Of a DNA stretch of 6,053 nucleotides, positions 1 through 5,183 are shown piece by piece. Where the stretch lies: the NCBI GenBank assembly GCA_021604265.1, contig BQIY01000155.1:1-6053 (forward strand), in the 5' to 3' direction. Below the pieces are notes generated by a model. That model made no database searches and was not told where the DNA came from. It saw only the letters and a list, made by a program, of their open reading frames with translations. Both the position numbers and the translations under genes were made by a program. This stretch comes from Nitrospirales bacterium. Lineage in GTDB: Bacteria; Nitrospirota; Nitrospiria; Nitrospirales; UBA8639. Within the stretch, counting starts at the first letter, position 1. Each line of letters opens with the position of its first letter.

Positions 1-178
1 ACCCATAGACGATGGCATCGCCTAACATATCAACGGAATCAGCGAGTAGCGCTGTTGAATGACTGACAAGGCCCGCCGTGGCCTCTAGGATAAACATACT
101 GATGTTGATCCAGAGTACCGTACCAATAACGCGACGCTGCTTTTGCGAAATTGTAGCGATCTTGCAACATTCATCCAT
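1..178 (-). CDS. Cation diffusion facilitator (CDF) family metal transporter, N-terminal fragment
   Basis: This partial gene starts at ATG 178-176 and runs off the left edge, leaving 59 codons. The peptide begins MDECCKIATISQKQRRVIG. It then gives a first membrane segment with the pattern W-I-N-I-S-M-F-I-L-E, followed by A-L-L-A-D-S-V-D-M-L-G-D-A. That second stretch matches the TM1-TM2 region of CDF transporters, where the D-S-x-D-M-x-x-D residues of TM2 contribute to the metal site. Such inner-membrane proton antiporters usually export divalent metals such as Zn, Co, Cd or Fe. The start is fixed by an in-frame TAG only two codons upstream (184-182). No strong Shine-Dalgarno is visible. The two adjacent Cys near the N-terminus could bind metal, but this is inference. 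The metal specificity cannot be read because most of the protein lies outside the window. Confidence 0.85.
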   Translation of the reverse strand, partial: MDECCKIATISQKQRRVIGTVLWINISMFILEATAGLVSHSTALLADSVDMLGDAIVYG

Positions 179-180
179 TG

Positions 181-623
181 GCTAATTCTAGCAGTTATTG
201 TCTCTTTATAGTTAGTCAAAGAGGGCAGGGTCTTTGATATTCCCTCGTTTCCTTTCTCATTCAGCTTGGGAACGGATTGGCTAGGTCAGGACTGAAGTTA
301 CTTAACGAATTTTTCTAGAATCTGATCTGTCTCGATCATGGGAATTAGGCGAACAAGCAGCTCTTCAGGGCGTTAGGTTCTGCATCATCACTGAAAGTCG
401 TGATTAAAGGAACGAAAGTCAGCTGCTGAGTGATCGGGTCCTTCAATTCCTTATTTGAAGCGAAGAAGAAAGGAAAGATGGGGTAATATGAGAAAATGAA
501 GCGTAAACTTTTCAGTTAATGTAGCTCGTTTCATTTCGTGATAGCAAAAAAGAGACTTATTGCCTGCACCGAATATCATGGATGTTCACAAACGATACTG
601 CGGCTTCCGCGTTTTGTGATAAG
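181..623. other. Intergenic stretch without an intact gene
   Basis: Neither strand carries an intact coding frame of useful length between the CDF transporter start and the broken DUF4160 gene. The stretch contains the possible decayed minus-strand reading frame described separately at 298-488. There is also a short GC hairpin, GCGG-CTT-CCGC at 600-610 followed by GTTTT, just before the DUF4160 start. Its stem is only 4 bp, so it is a poor terminator candidate. No tRNA, CRISPR or clear promoter pair was found by eye. Confidence 0.5.
298..488 (-). pseudogene. Possible decayed reading frame of unknown family
   Basis: Two adjacent minus-strand frames look protein-like but do not join. The first is open from 488 to a TAA at 347-345 and contains ASNKELKDPITQQLTFVPLI and then TTFSDDAEP. 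The second, in another frame, is open from 372 to a TAA at 300-298 and reads RPEELLVRLIPMIETDQILE followed by KFVK. One missing base near 373-375 would join them into a single C-terminal domain of about 70 residues. No start codon with a ribosome binding site is visible. An ATG at 534-532 opens yet another frame that closes after 27 codons. I do not recognise the family. The balance of charged and hydrophobic residues suggests a gene remnant, but chance is not excluded. Confidence 0.3.
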
Positions 624-862
624 ATGAGTCTTACGGTATTTCGACAGCAGGGTTATCGCTTCTTTTTCTTTTCACGTGAAGAATTGCGCTAACATGTTCA
701 TGTCATCTGTAGTAACGGAGAAGCAAAGTTTTGGTTAGAGCCCCAACTCGATTGGCGAGAAATTATGGTCTATCACGTTCACAACTGAGAGAAATTGAAG
801 GAATTATCGAGGAACATCAAGATGAACTCAAGAACTCGTGGAATACCCATTTCAGAAGTTGA
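624..862 (+). pseudogene. Broken DUF4160-family gene (in-frame stop plus frameshift)
   Basis: From ATG 624 the frame reads MSLTVFRQQGYRFFFFSREE and then reaches a TAA at 690-692. Reading through gives HVHVICSNGEAKFWLEPQL. The match continues one frame over from about 755 as ARNYGLSRSQLREIEGIIEE, then HQDELKNSWNTHF, and ends at TGA 860-862. Together this is the full DUF4160 pattern: G-Y-R-F-F-F-F-S-x-E, H-V-H-V, E-A-K-F-W-L-E-P, A-R-N-Y-G-L, and a C-terminal helix with H-x-D-E-L-x-x-x-W. Inserting one base in CTCGATTGG (748-756) restores the frame as L-E-L-A-R-N-Y. There are therefore two independent lesions, a nonsense codon and a one-base deletion. The 3' end overlaps the DUF2442 gene by 41 bases. 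DUF4160 and DUF2442 genes are often adjacent and have been suspected of being toxin-antitoxin-like, but I know of no established function. Confidence 0.8.
809..813 (+). promoter_or_regulatory. Shine-Dalgarno that sets the DUF2442 start
   Basis: GAGGA lies 8 bases before ATG 822. This spacing favours ATG 822 over the in-frame TTG at 795, which has no such site. The nine codons between 795 and 822 are explained by the overlapping DUF4160 tail in another frame. Confidence 0.65.
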
Positions 863-1085
863 AAACACCAATGTTTTTGCTCATGGTTTTTGGCTTTTAG
901 TTTCGGACCGGGAGCTGTTCCTCTCGTATGATGATTTTCCATGGTTTAAGGACGTCCCCATAGGGGGCATTCTCAATGTCGAGCAGCCTACGGCAGGCCT
1001 CTTTTATTGGCCAGATCTCGACATTGATTTGGGCTTGGAGTCAATAGAGCATCCCGAACGATTTCCTCTTAAAGCCATGCCCTAG
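822..1085 (+). CDS. DUF2442 domain-containing protein
   Basis: This is a small soluble protein of 87 residues from ATG 822, the usual size for the family. It shows the DUF2442 pattern: I-P-I-S-E-V-E-N near residues 7-14, H-G-F-W-L-L-V-S-D-R-E-L-F-L-S-Y in the middle, F-P-W-F-K-D and I-L-N-V-E-Q-P after that, and Y-W-P-D-L-D-I-D-L-G-L-E-S-I-E-H-P-E near the end. No signal peptide or membrane segment is present. Its start lies inside the tail of the broken DUF4160 gene, so the two were probably translated from one message with a 41-base overlap. The reading frame is intact although its partner is not. Family members occur in mobile gene cassettes and beside DUF4160. A role as an antitoxin-like partner is possible, but the biochemical function is unknown. 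Confidence 0.85.
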   Translation: MNSRTRGIPISEVENTNVFAHGFWLLVSDRELFLSYDDFPWFKDVPIGGILNVEQPTAGLFYWPDLDIDLGLESIEHPERFPLKAMP

Positions 1086-1105
1086 TAGATGGTTCAAGTG
1101 TTTAC

Positions 1106-1127
1106 AAAAGAAGGAACATTCTCCTCT
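1106..1127 (+). repeat. GGxACATTCTCCT-type repeat, copy 1
   Basis: This 22-base segment matches 1228-1249 at 18 of 22 positions in the same orientation, sharing ACATTCTCCT exactly. It lies just after the DUF2442 stop. Its A-rich left arm and pyrimidine-rich right arm pair less well than in copy 2. Similar AAAAGGGGACATTCTxCTTTTT elements recur in many bacterial genomes, often near REP-associated tyrosine transposases. No transposase is visible here. Confidence 0.6.
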
Positions 1128-1227
1128 TATATTTGACTCTCTTCCTCGATCATCACAAACAGCATAATCCTATTTTTCTTACCATTCAGCTTCGTTTGTG
1201 GTCGAGCATCTTTAAACAACAATCTTT

Positions 1228-1252
1228 AAAAAAGGGGACATTCTCCTTTTTT
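1228..1252. terminator. Terminator-like hairpin in repeat copy 2, between convergent genes
   Basis: Six A, GGGGA, a CAT loop, TCTCC and six T form an 11-bp stem (1228-1238 with 1242-1252) that includes one G-T pair. An A-run on one side and a T-run on the other give it the shape of a bidirectional rho-independent terminator. It lies between the convergent ends of the DUF2442 gene (1085) and moaB (1326), where a shared terminator would be expected. The stem is also the better-formed copy of the repeat seen at 1106-1127. It may therefore be a dispersed repeat used as a terminator. Confidence 0.55.
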
Positions 1253-1325
1253 AGGAATACTTGCTGAGCAGCAGAGGGCTGAATGCTGGCATGTGAATAT
1301 GAATGACTAAGGAGAGTCTGCGAAA

Positions 1326-1868
1326 TTACTTTCGCATTTCGCCGACAATGTGTCCCATTTCTGGGAGGATCAGTTCTTCCATGGCTAATTGGACAGCCCC
1401 TTTTGAGCCGGGGACGGAAAAAATGACTTTCCCTTGATACAGTCCGGCGGTCGCTCGGCTCAACATGGCCGGTGAACCAATTTCTTTGTAGCTCAAGTAG
1501 CGAAAAATTTCACCGAATCCGTCAAGCCGTTTTTCCAGTAGCTGATCAATCGCTTCAAAGGTGGCATCGCGTCGTGAGATGCCTGTTCCGCCGTTGATGA
1601 TGACGGTTTCTATTGAATCGTTCGAGGCCGCCTCGTGTAATACGCGTCTAATTTCTTCCGGTTCGTCTTTGATGATGCTATAAGAACACACACGATGCCG
1701 ACGTTGGTTGAGTAGTTGTTGGATAAGCTGACCGCTCGTATCCGTTTCTGGAGTACGAGTGTCGCTACAAGTAATGACCATGCATCCAATCTCGTGAGGC
1801 CCCCGGTCTTTATGTTCACGGTGAGACGGATTTTCTAAATGACTGTGCGTGTGGGAATGATCAGGCAT
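1326..1868 (-). CDS. moaB: MoaB/MogA-family molybdenum cofactor biosynthesis protein
   Basis: The product is a 180-residue member of the MoaB/MogA fold. This family adenylylates molybdopterin in the cytoplasm to prepare it for molybdenum insertion; some MoaB members are catalytically weak or redundant. Visible motifs are T-C-S-D-T-R-T-x-x-x-D-T-S-G (33-46), N-G-G-T-G-I-S-x-R-D-A-T (92-103), S-P-A-M-L-S-R-A-T-A-G (132-142) and V-P-G-S (152-155). The GGTG and PGS loops bind the pterin and nucleotide. The core domain starts near residue 26. Before it is a His-rich tail with H at 4, 6, 8, 10, 16, 19 and 25, longer than in typical MoaB. The ATG at 1868 has an AGGA site (1877-1874) five bases upstream. 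It follows the ferredoxin stop by 15 bases, so the two are almost certainly co-transcribed. MoaB versus MogA cannot be settled by eye; the S-P-A-M-L-S-R-A-T-A-G form favours MoaB. Confidence 0.9.
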   Translation of the reverse strand: MPDHSHTHSHLENPSHREHKDRGPHEIGCMVITCSDTRTPETDTSGQLIQQLLNQRRHRVCSYSIIKDEPEEIRRVLHEAASNDSIETVIINGGTGISRRDATFEAIDQLLEKRLDGFGEIFRYLSYKEIGSPAMLSRATAGLYQGKVIFSVPGSKGAVQLAMEELILPEMGHIVGEMRK

Positions 1869-1883
1869 GGCTATCCTAAACGA

Positions 1884-2210
1884 TTACCCCCAAACGGCAT
1901 CTGGCTTTAAATCCGCTGCAGGCTTCCCACCTTTAATATGCTCATCGAGAATTTTAGAGACATCAGTCTCTTTCACTTGTGAATACCAGGTTCCATCTGG
2001 GTAGACGACGACAGTTGGACCTTGTTCACACGGACCAAGGCATGTTGATCCTGTCACCAACACTTCGCCAGGTTGCACGCCTCGTTCGATTAACCCCATG
2101 TTCAAGGCCATGAGGAGATTCTGAGATCCAGCGGCACCACATGACGGTTTCGGATGACCTGGGGGGCGTGAGTTTGTACAGACTAAGATATGATATTTCG
2201 GCTTTGGCAT
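1884..2210 (-). CDS. Thioredoxin-like [2Fe-2S] ferredoxin
   Basis: This 108-residue protein starts MPKPKYHILVC. Four cysteines, C11, C24, C57 and C61, give the spacing C-x12-C ... C-x3-C, in the context V-C-T-N-S-R-P and S-C-G-A, then G-S-T-C-L-G-P-C-E-Q-G-P. This is the ligand set of the thioredoxin-fold [2Fe-2S] ferredoxins (the Aquifex Fd4 / Shethna-type family). The P-T-V-V-V-Y-P-D-G-x-W-Y strand after the last cysteine is also typical. It is a soluble electron carrier; its partner enzyme is unknown. The C-terminal tail past residue 90 is short and polar. The ATG at 2210 has a strong Shine-Dalgarno. The gene lies 15 bases upstream of moaB, so a link to cofactor or molybdoenzyme redox chemistry is plausible but inferred only from position. 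Confidence 0.92.
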   Translation of the reverse strand: MPKPKYHILVCTNSRPPGHPKPSCGAAGSQNLLMALNMGLIERGVQPGEVLVTGSTCLGPCEQGPTVVVYPDGTWYSQVKETDVSKILDEHIKGGKPAADLKPDAVWG

Positions 2211-2218
2211 AAGGGATT

Positions 2219-2225
2219 CTCCTTT
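2219..2225 (-). promoter_or_regulatory. Strong Shine-Dalgarno of the ferredoxin gene
   Basis: On the minus strand AAAGGAG lies 8 bases before ATG 2210. It is the best ribosome binding site in this cluster, suggesting the ferredoxin is translated more strongly than the gene upstream of it. Confidence 0.7.
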
Positions 2226-2309
2226 AATTGGGACAATAACTCAGGGCTACGTGAATGGTAAATTCCTATGATGTGATGGGCGAGAAAATAACCATATTGC
2301 TCTAGGCGA

Positions 2310-2753
2310 TTAGCGGGGGCGAAAGACTTGCCACATTTCTAGGCATTCATCCGGAAGTTTCCAATGTCGGACTCCCGTAAGAATCCAATCTAAATAATGT
2401 TCTTTAGCCTTAAACTTTCCAATGGCTTGCGCAGAATGTGTGGTAACTAATTCTTTCTGCTCATCTTCTTTCACGACATTCACTTCTAAATGTCGAAATG
2501 CGCCTTCTGGAAGATCCCCCTCAAATTTATCGAGTTCTTTCAGATCTTCTTCTGTGATGTCAAAGACGGCTCCCCACACACGTTCTCCTTGAGAAGGCAT
2601 GATGGTGGCCAACCCGCAGCGCCATTGCGATGACCATCGAGCGAATTGGATGGTGTGGTCCAGCAGGTAGGCATGGTAGAGCCATTTGTGCTCCGGAGCG
2701 CGACGTTTCAGCTGAACAGGATTGAGATTGTCTGCATATACAAAAAATTTCAT
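2310..2753 (-). CDS. Gamma-glutamylcyclotransferase-like (AIG2/GGCT-fold) protein
   Basis: The product has 147 residues, normal for small bacterial GGCT-like proteins. It begins MKFFVYADNLNPVQLKRR, which aligns with the family opening F-x-Y-G-S-N-L-x-x-x-Q-L-x-x-R. The middle has the W-G-A-V-F-D-I-T-E-E-D-L-K-E-L-D-K-F-E-G block (60-79); E78 sits where the catalytic Glu of the family is expected. These enzymes release 5-oxoproline from gamma-glutamyl peptides, but many family members have no proven substrate. Here the Y-G-S-N substrate loop is changed to Y-A-D-N (6-9), which may alter activity. No signal peptide or membrane segment is seen. The ATG at 2753 has no clear Shine-Dalgarno. The gene is first in the minus-strand cluster, with 99 bases before the ferredoxin, so co-transcription is possible but not shown. 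Confidence 0.82.
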   Translation of the reverse strand: MKFFVYADNLNPVQLKRRAPEHKWLYHAYLLDHTIQFARWSSQWRCGLATIMPSQGERVWGAVFDITEEDLKELDKFEGDLPEGAFRHLEVNVVKEDEQKELVTTHSAQAIGKFKAKEHYLDWILTGVRHWKLPDECLEMWQVFRPR

Positions 2754-3168
2754 AATGTATGATCAATAGGTGATGAATAAATAGCTTACAGCTCCAAACC
2801 GTTATTCAAGGTGATGATAAGCATACCCCACTATCAGGCGAATTCCAAGGTTTATTTACCGCCTTGTGCAATTGATCCTCTTGATGTGCAAGGCCTCGAC
2901 CATAGTGGTTCTCCGGCGTGAGGTGGATGCTGAGTTTCGCGATATATGTGTAAATGAAAGGTCCTATCCTCTATTTAGTTAGCGGATCCGTAGATCCGTA
3001 GTATTACCATAGTGTCTTCTAGAATTGTCAAGAATCGAAGGATGGCTTGGGTCATTTTGAGGAGACTCAAGAGAAAATTCCAGTGAACAGGCAGGACCTG
3101 AGGGCTTATTGCATTTGATGACAAGTGCCGATCATGGAAGTGAATAATCGGTGCATTATGAAAGACTC
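2754..3168. other. Intergenic stretch, no gene recognised
   Basis: No credible coding frame, tRNA or hairpin terminator is visible between the end of the aspartic protease gene and the start of the GGCT-like gene. One minus-strand frame of about 46 codons is open near 2815-2960 but has no start codon. The stretch contains a small tandem repeat at 2985-3000. The promoter for the minus-strand cluster is probably near 2754-2850, but I could not pick a convincing -35/-10 pair. Confidence 0.5.
2985..3000. repeat. Two tandem copies of GATCCGTA
   Basis: The 8-base unit GATCCGTA occurs twice head to tail, followed by another G. Just before it, CGGATCCG (2983-2990) is a perfect palindrome overlapping the first unit. 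It is intergenic and only two units long, so it may be chance or replication slippage. Confidence 0.6.
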
Positions 3169-3747
3169 TTAGGATTTCGAGTTCAGAATTAAGGCTTTCT
3201 GTTCCTGATCGAGCTGCCAGTCGAATTTTTTCAGAAAGTTGAGCCCTAAGAGCCCATTAATATTTCTCTGTGACAAGTTGGAAAAGTCCAGAACAGCAAC
3301 CTGCAGGTTATTGAGTTCTGCCTCTCCTGTTTGAATTGTTTGGACGTGAGTGATCCACGCGGTAGTGCTCCCATTCGCCGTTTCGGCCGTAATCGGAGCG
3401 TAGCGAGGGTCGGCCGTTAACCCCATATCAAAGGCGAGGTCCTCGGATAGGCTTGTGATGGTGGCACCGGTATCCAAGATCAAGTTGGCAGAGTATAGCC
3501 CGTTGAGTTCAACGGAAATGATCCAGCCTCCGCCATTTTTTCTGAGCGGAATAACGATGTCTCCTTGAACATCACTCGTAACGGTCATCGTTTGTTTTGG
3601 GGAATGGGACAACGCGGCCGTAACGGTATCAATCTCAAGATTCTGTAACCTCTCAGGTCCCCATCCCCATTGTTTCAAGATATAGTGCTGACCTAATACA
3701 AGAATGGCGAACACGATAGCCCAGCGAATGAAGGGAGTCTTCACCAC
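3169..3747 (-). CDS. Membrane-anchored retropepsin-like aspartic protease (clan AA)
   Basis: The product has 192 residues. A basic start is followed by a single membrane segment at about 8-24 (W-A-I-V-F-A-I-L-V-L-G), then a linker to about residue 60. A retropepsin-like domain occupies about 63-190. The active-site loop is L-I-L-D-T-G-A-T-I-T-S-L (89-100) with catalytic D92. The second conserved element is I-N-G-L-L-G-L-N-F-L (163-172), and the domain ends with a strand of the D-x-E-x-x-x-L-I-L type. One active-site Asp per chain implies a homodimer, as in the TIGR02281-type bacterial family. The domain should face the periplasm; substrates are unknown. The start is GTG 3747; a second GTG at 3744 is better spaced from the weak AGG upstream and may be the true one. 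The unknown ORF upstream ends 48 bases before this start in the same frame, so the two may form an operon. Confidence 0.87.
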   Translation of the reverse strand: MVKTPFIRWAIVFAILVLGQHYILKQWGWGPERLQNLEIDTVTAALSHSPKQTMTVTSDVQGDIVIPLRKNGGGWIISVELNGLYSANLILDTGATITSLSEDLAFDMGLTADPRYAPITAETANGSTTAWITHVQTIQTGEAELNNLQVAVLDFSNLSQRNINGLLGLNFLKKFDWQLDQEQKALILNSKS

Positions 3748-3795
3748 TGACCTATTGAGTAGGACGATTTGAATCCAGTCGAGGTCAGGGCTGGT

Positions 3796-4155
3796 TCATG
3801 ACGGTGAGTGATGGTGGACATACGGTTCTCCTCGGCTGATCAATACGGGTGCTTGATTTCTGCGAGATTGAAATTCGATGGATGAGGTTATCCGAATGAA
3901 GGAAGTATTTTGTCCTCTAATCTGTAGAATATCGAAAAGAGCGTTCTCTGAAATTTCGTAAAAATTGCCTAGAATAAAGGAAGTTCTTGCCTGGTTTGTT
4001 CGTTCGTTTCTTGTTATTCGAAAATCATGCTGAATGTTCTCCAATATTCCCAGTTTCTCATCCTTGGCATAAAGCTTGAACCCGATCGTATCGAACGTAT
4101 CAGTTTGTGAGGATGGGGTTTCTTCATGAAGGTGGGCATGTGCGACGAAACGCAT
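3796..4155 (-). CDS. Hypothetical protein, possibly PRC-barrel-like
   Basis: I do not recognise this gene with certainty. From ATG 4155 it encodes 119 residues starting MRFVAHAHLHEETPSSQTD. The centre reads F-K-L-Y-A-K-D-E-K-L-G-I-L-E-N-I and then G-N-F-Y-E-I-S-E-N-A-L-F-D-I-L-Q-I. That order, a KLG turn followed by strands and a Y-x-I-x-x-x-x-L-x-x-I step, resembles small PRC-barrel or DUF2171-like domains; this is inference only. No signal peptide or membrane segment is visible. The frame also opens from a GTG at 4221, but that longer form would overlap the tadE-like start on the other strand. No good ribosome binding site precedes either start. It ends shortly upstream of the aspartic protease, on the same strand. 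Amino-acid composition looks natural, and the opposite strand here is rich in stops. Confidence 0.45.
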   Translation of the reverse strand: MRFVAHAHLHEETPSSQTDTFDTIGFKLYAKDEKLGILENIQHDFRITRNERTNQARTSFILGNFYEISENALFDILQIRGQNTSFIRITSSIEFQSRRNQAPVLISRGEPYVHHHSPS

Positions 4156-4209
4156 AAGCAGGAATCCATACGTTTCAATGAACCATTCAGTAAGTATTTT
4201 GTGTTTTAT

Positions 4210-5100
4210 ATGAAAAAACACGAGAGTGGAAGAAAAGCCAGACGCGGGGTTGGCGTGAATGAACGCGGCTCAGTTTTTGTCGAGTTTTCGCTTATTGCTG
4301 TCAGTCTGTCCTTATTGATTGCTCTGGTTGTTGATGTGGCACGAATGGTTTTTGTGTCCCAACTGTTACAAGAGACAGCCAGAGTAGCTGCTCGAGAGCT
4401 TGCACTGTTTCCCTTGTCTCCAATCATGACATTTGAAGAAGCGCTACAGCTTCCTCAAGTGAAGAGTCGAGTCTATGATTCTGCTGCGTTAGTCATTGAA
4501 ATTGATCGCTTTGCCGACTCCTACCGACTAAACAACTTTTTAGATGGATTGCCAATTGTCAATCGCATGCTTCGTCCCTTAATGAATGTGGAAGACCTTA
4601 TGCTCGACGGCACCACACGAAAGGTTCTTCGCTTTCCCGGAGTTGTTGTGCAAGATCATAAACGACAAACCAACTTAAATGTCTGGTCTGTGAATGTGCC
4701 ATACGATGGAATATCTGGGGTGCCAAACGGTGAACACATTAAATTAAAACCCGTTTTGGAAGAGATCAGAGGAAATCCAGAAGATCCGAACTCTGGGCCA
4801 TTTAGTCTGCAGCCCTCTCAACAGGGAGCACTGGCTGGACTCGTAGCGTTACGGATTAATTACCCGTTTCAGCCAATGTTGATGAATTGGCTCCCTCAAT
4901 CTGTCCTGCCGGACTCTGTGTCCATTTCGTCCGAAGGAAACTCTTTTTTTTCATCTGATCGTCCTGAGCCCAGTGAGCGACAAATAGGAGAATCGTCTTT
5001 GACAGATACCCCAAATCGTGTCAGGTCCCGCACAAGTGTGAAGGAGTATCCGCATGTTCTCTCTGCTCAAGCCGTTTTTCGGCGAGAAGTGTTTCAGTAA
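4210..5100 (+). CDS. TadE-like pilus-assembly pseudopilin
   Basis: From ATG 4210 this is 296 residues. A basic leader ends N-E-R-G, followed by S-V-F-V-E-F-S-L-I and a membrane segment to about residue 47 (L-S-L-L-I-A-L-V-V-D-V-A-R). G20/S21 with E25 at +5 matches the prepilin-peptidase site of TadE/TadF pseudopilins of the Flp/Tad pilus. The L-L-Q-E-T-A-R-V-A-A-R-E-L-A run after the membrane segment is also typical of TadE. The remaining 230 or so residues should lie in the periplasm, and I recognise no further domain. Most TadE proteins are shorter than this. The frame is open upstream to ATG 4126; starts at 4126 and 4138 have better Shine-Dalgarno sites, GGGG and AAGG, but add a leader unusually long for this family. 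The choice of 4210 rests on leader length. A TadG-like gene follows by 83 bases. Confidence 0.75.
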   Translation: MKKHESGRKARRGVGVNERGSVFVEFSLIAVSLSLLIALVVDVARMVFVSQLLQETARVAARELALFPLSPIMTFEEALQLPQVKSRVYDSAALVIEIDRFADSYRLNNFLDGLPIVNRMLRPLMNVEDLMLDGTTRKVLRFPGVVVQDHKRQTNLNVWSVNVPYDGISGVPNGEHIKLKPVLEEIRGNPEDPNSGPFSLQPSQQGALAGLVALRINYPFQPMLMNWLPQSVLPDSVSISSEGNSFFSSDRPEPSERQIGESSLTDTPNRVRSRTSVKEYPHVLSAQAVFRREVFQ

Positions 5101-5168
5101 TTATCGATTTCTGTGAAGAGTGGGCAGGAGATGCGTCAGGTCATGACACGTTATCGGGCAGTAGCCAT

Positions 5169-5173
5169 AAAAA
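5169..5173 (+). other. A5 run, probable frameshift point before the TadG-like frame
   Basis: Upstream of the ATG at 5184, a frame from GTG 5113 reads VKSGQEMRQVMTRYRAVAIK and then soon ends at TGA 5185-5187. Adding one A to the run of five at 5169-5173 joins it to I-K-N-N-G-I-M-I-F-L. That gives the basic N-terminus expected before a TadG-type membrane segment. The cause could be a mutation, a read error or slippage. Confidence 0.45.
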
Positions 5174-5183
5174 CAACGGAATT

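Noticed and set aside
300..378. attC-like integron recombination site, with ACTTAAC at 300-306 and GTTAGGT at 372-378
   Set aside because: The two end boxes fit the RYYYAAC/GTTRRRY consensus and the spacing is right, but the arms inside them do not pair well. No matching site follows the DUF2442 gene, so chance is likelier.
1320..1335. GCGAAA-TTAC-TTTCGC hairpin at the moaB stop codon
   Set aside because: It is a 6-bp stem overlapping the coding end with no T-run in the moaB direction; the hairpin at 1228-1252 is the better terminator.
1610..1819. Minus-strand frame of 69 codons inside moaB
   Set aside because: It is in another frame of a clearly conserved gene and has no recognisable motif of its own.
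2560..2766. Minus-strand frame of 68 codons over the GGCT-like gene
   Set aside because: It overlaps the conserved N-terminal half of the GGCT-like protein in a different frame and looks like a shadow.
2815..2960. Open minus-strand frame of about 46 codons in the intergenic region
   Set aside because: It has no start codon or ribosome binding site, is bounded by stops, and shows no recognisable family.
4206..4427. Minus-strand frame of 73 codons opposite the tadE-like gene
   Set aside because: It is antisense to the TadE membrane segment; its Ser/Thr/Arg-rich composition reflects the opposite strand.
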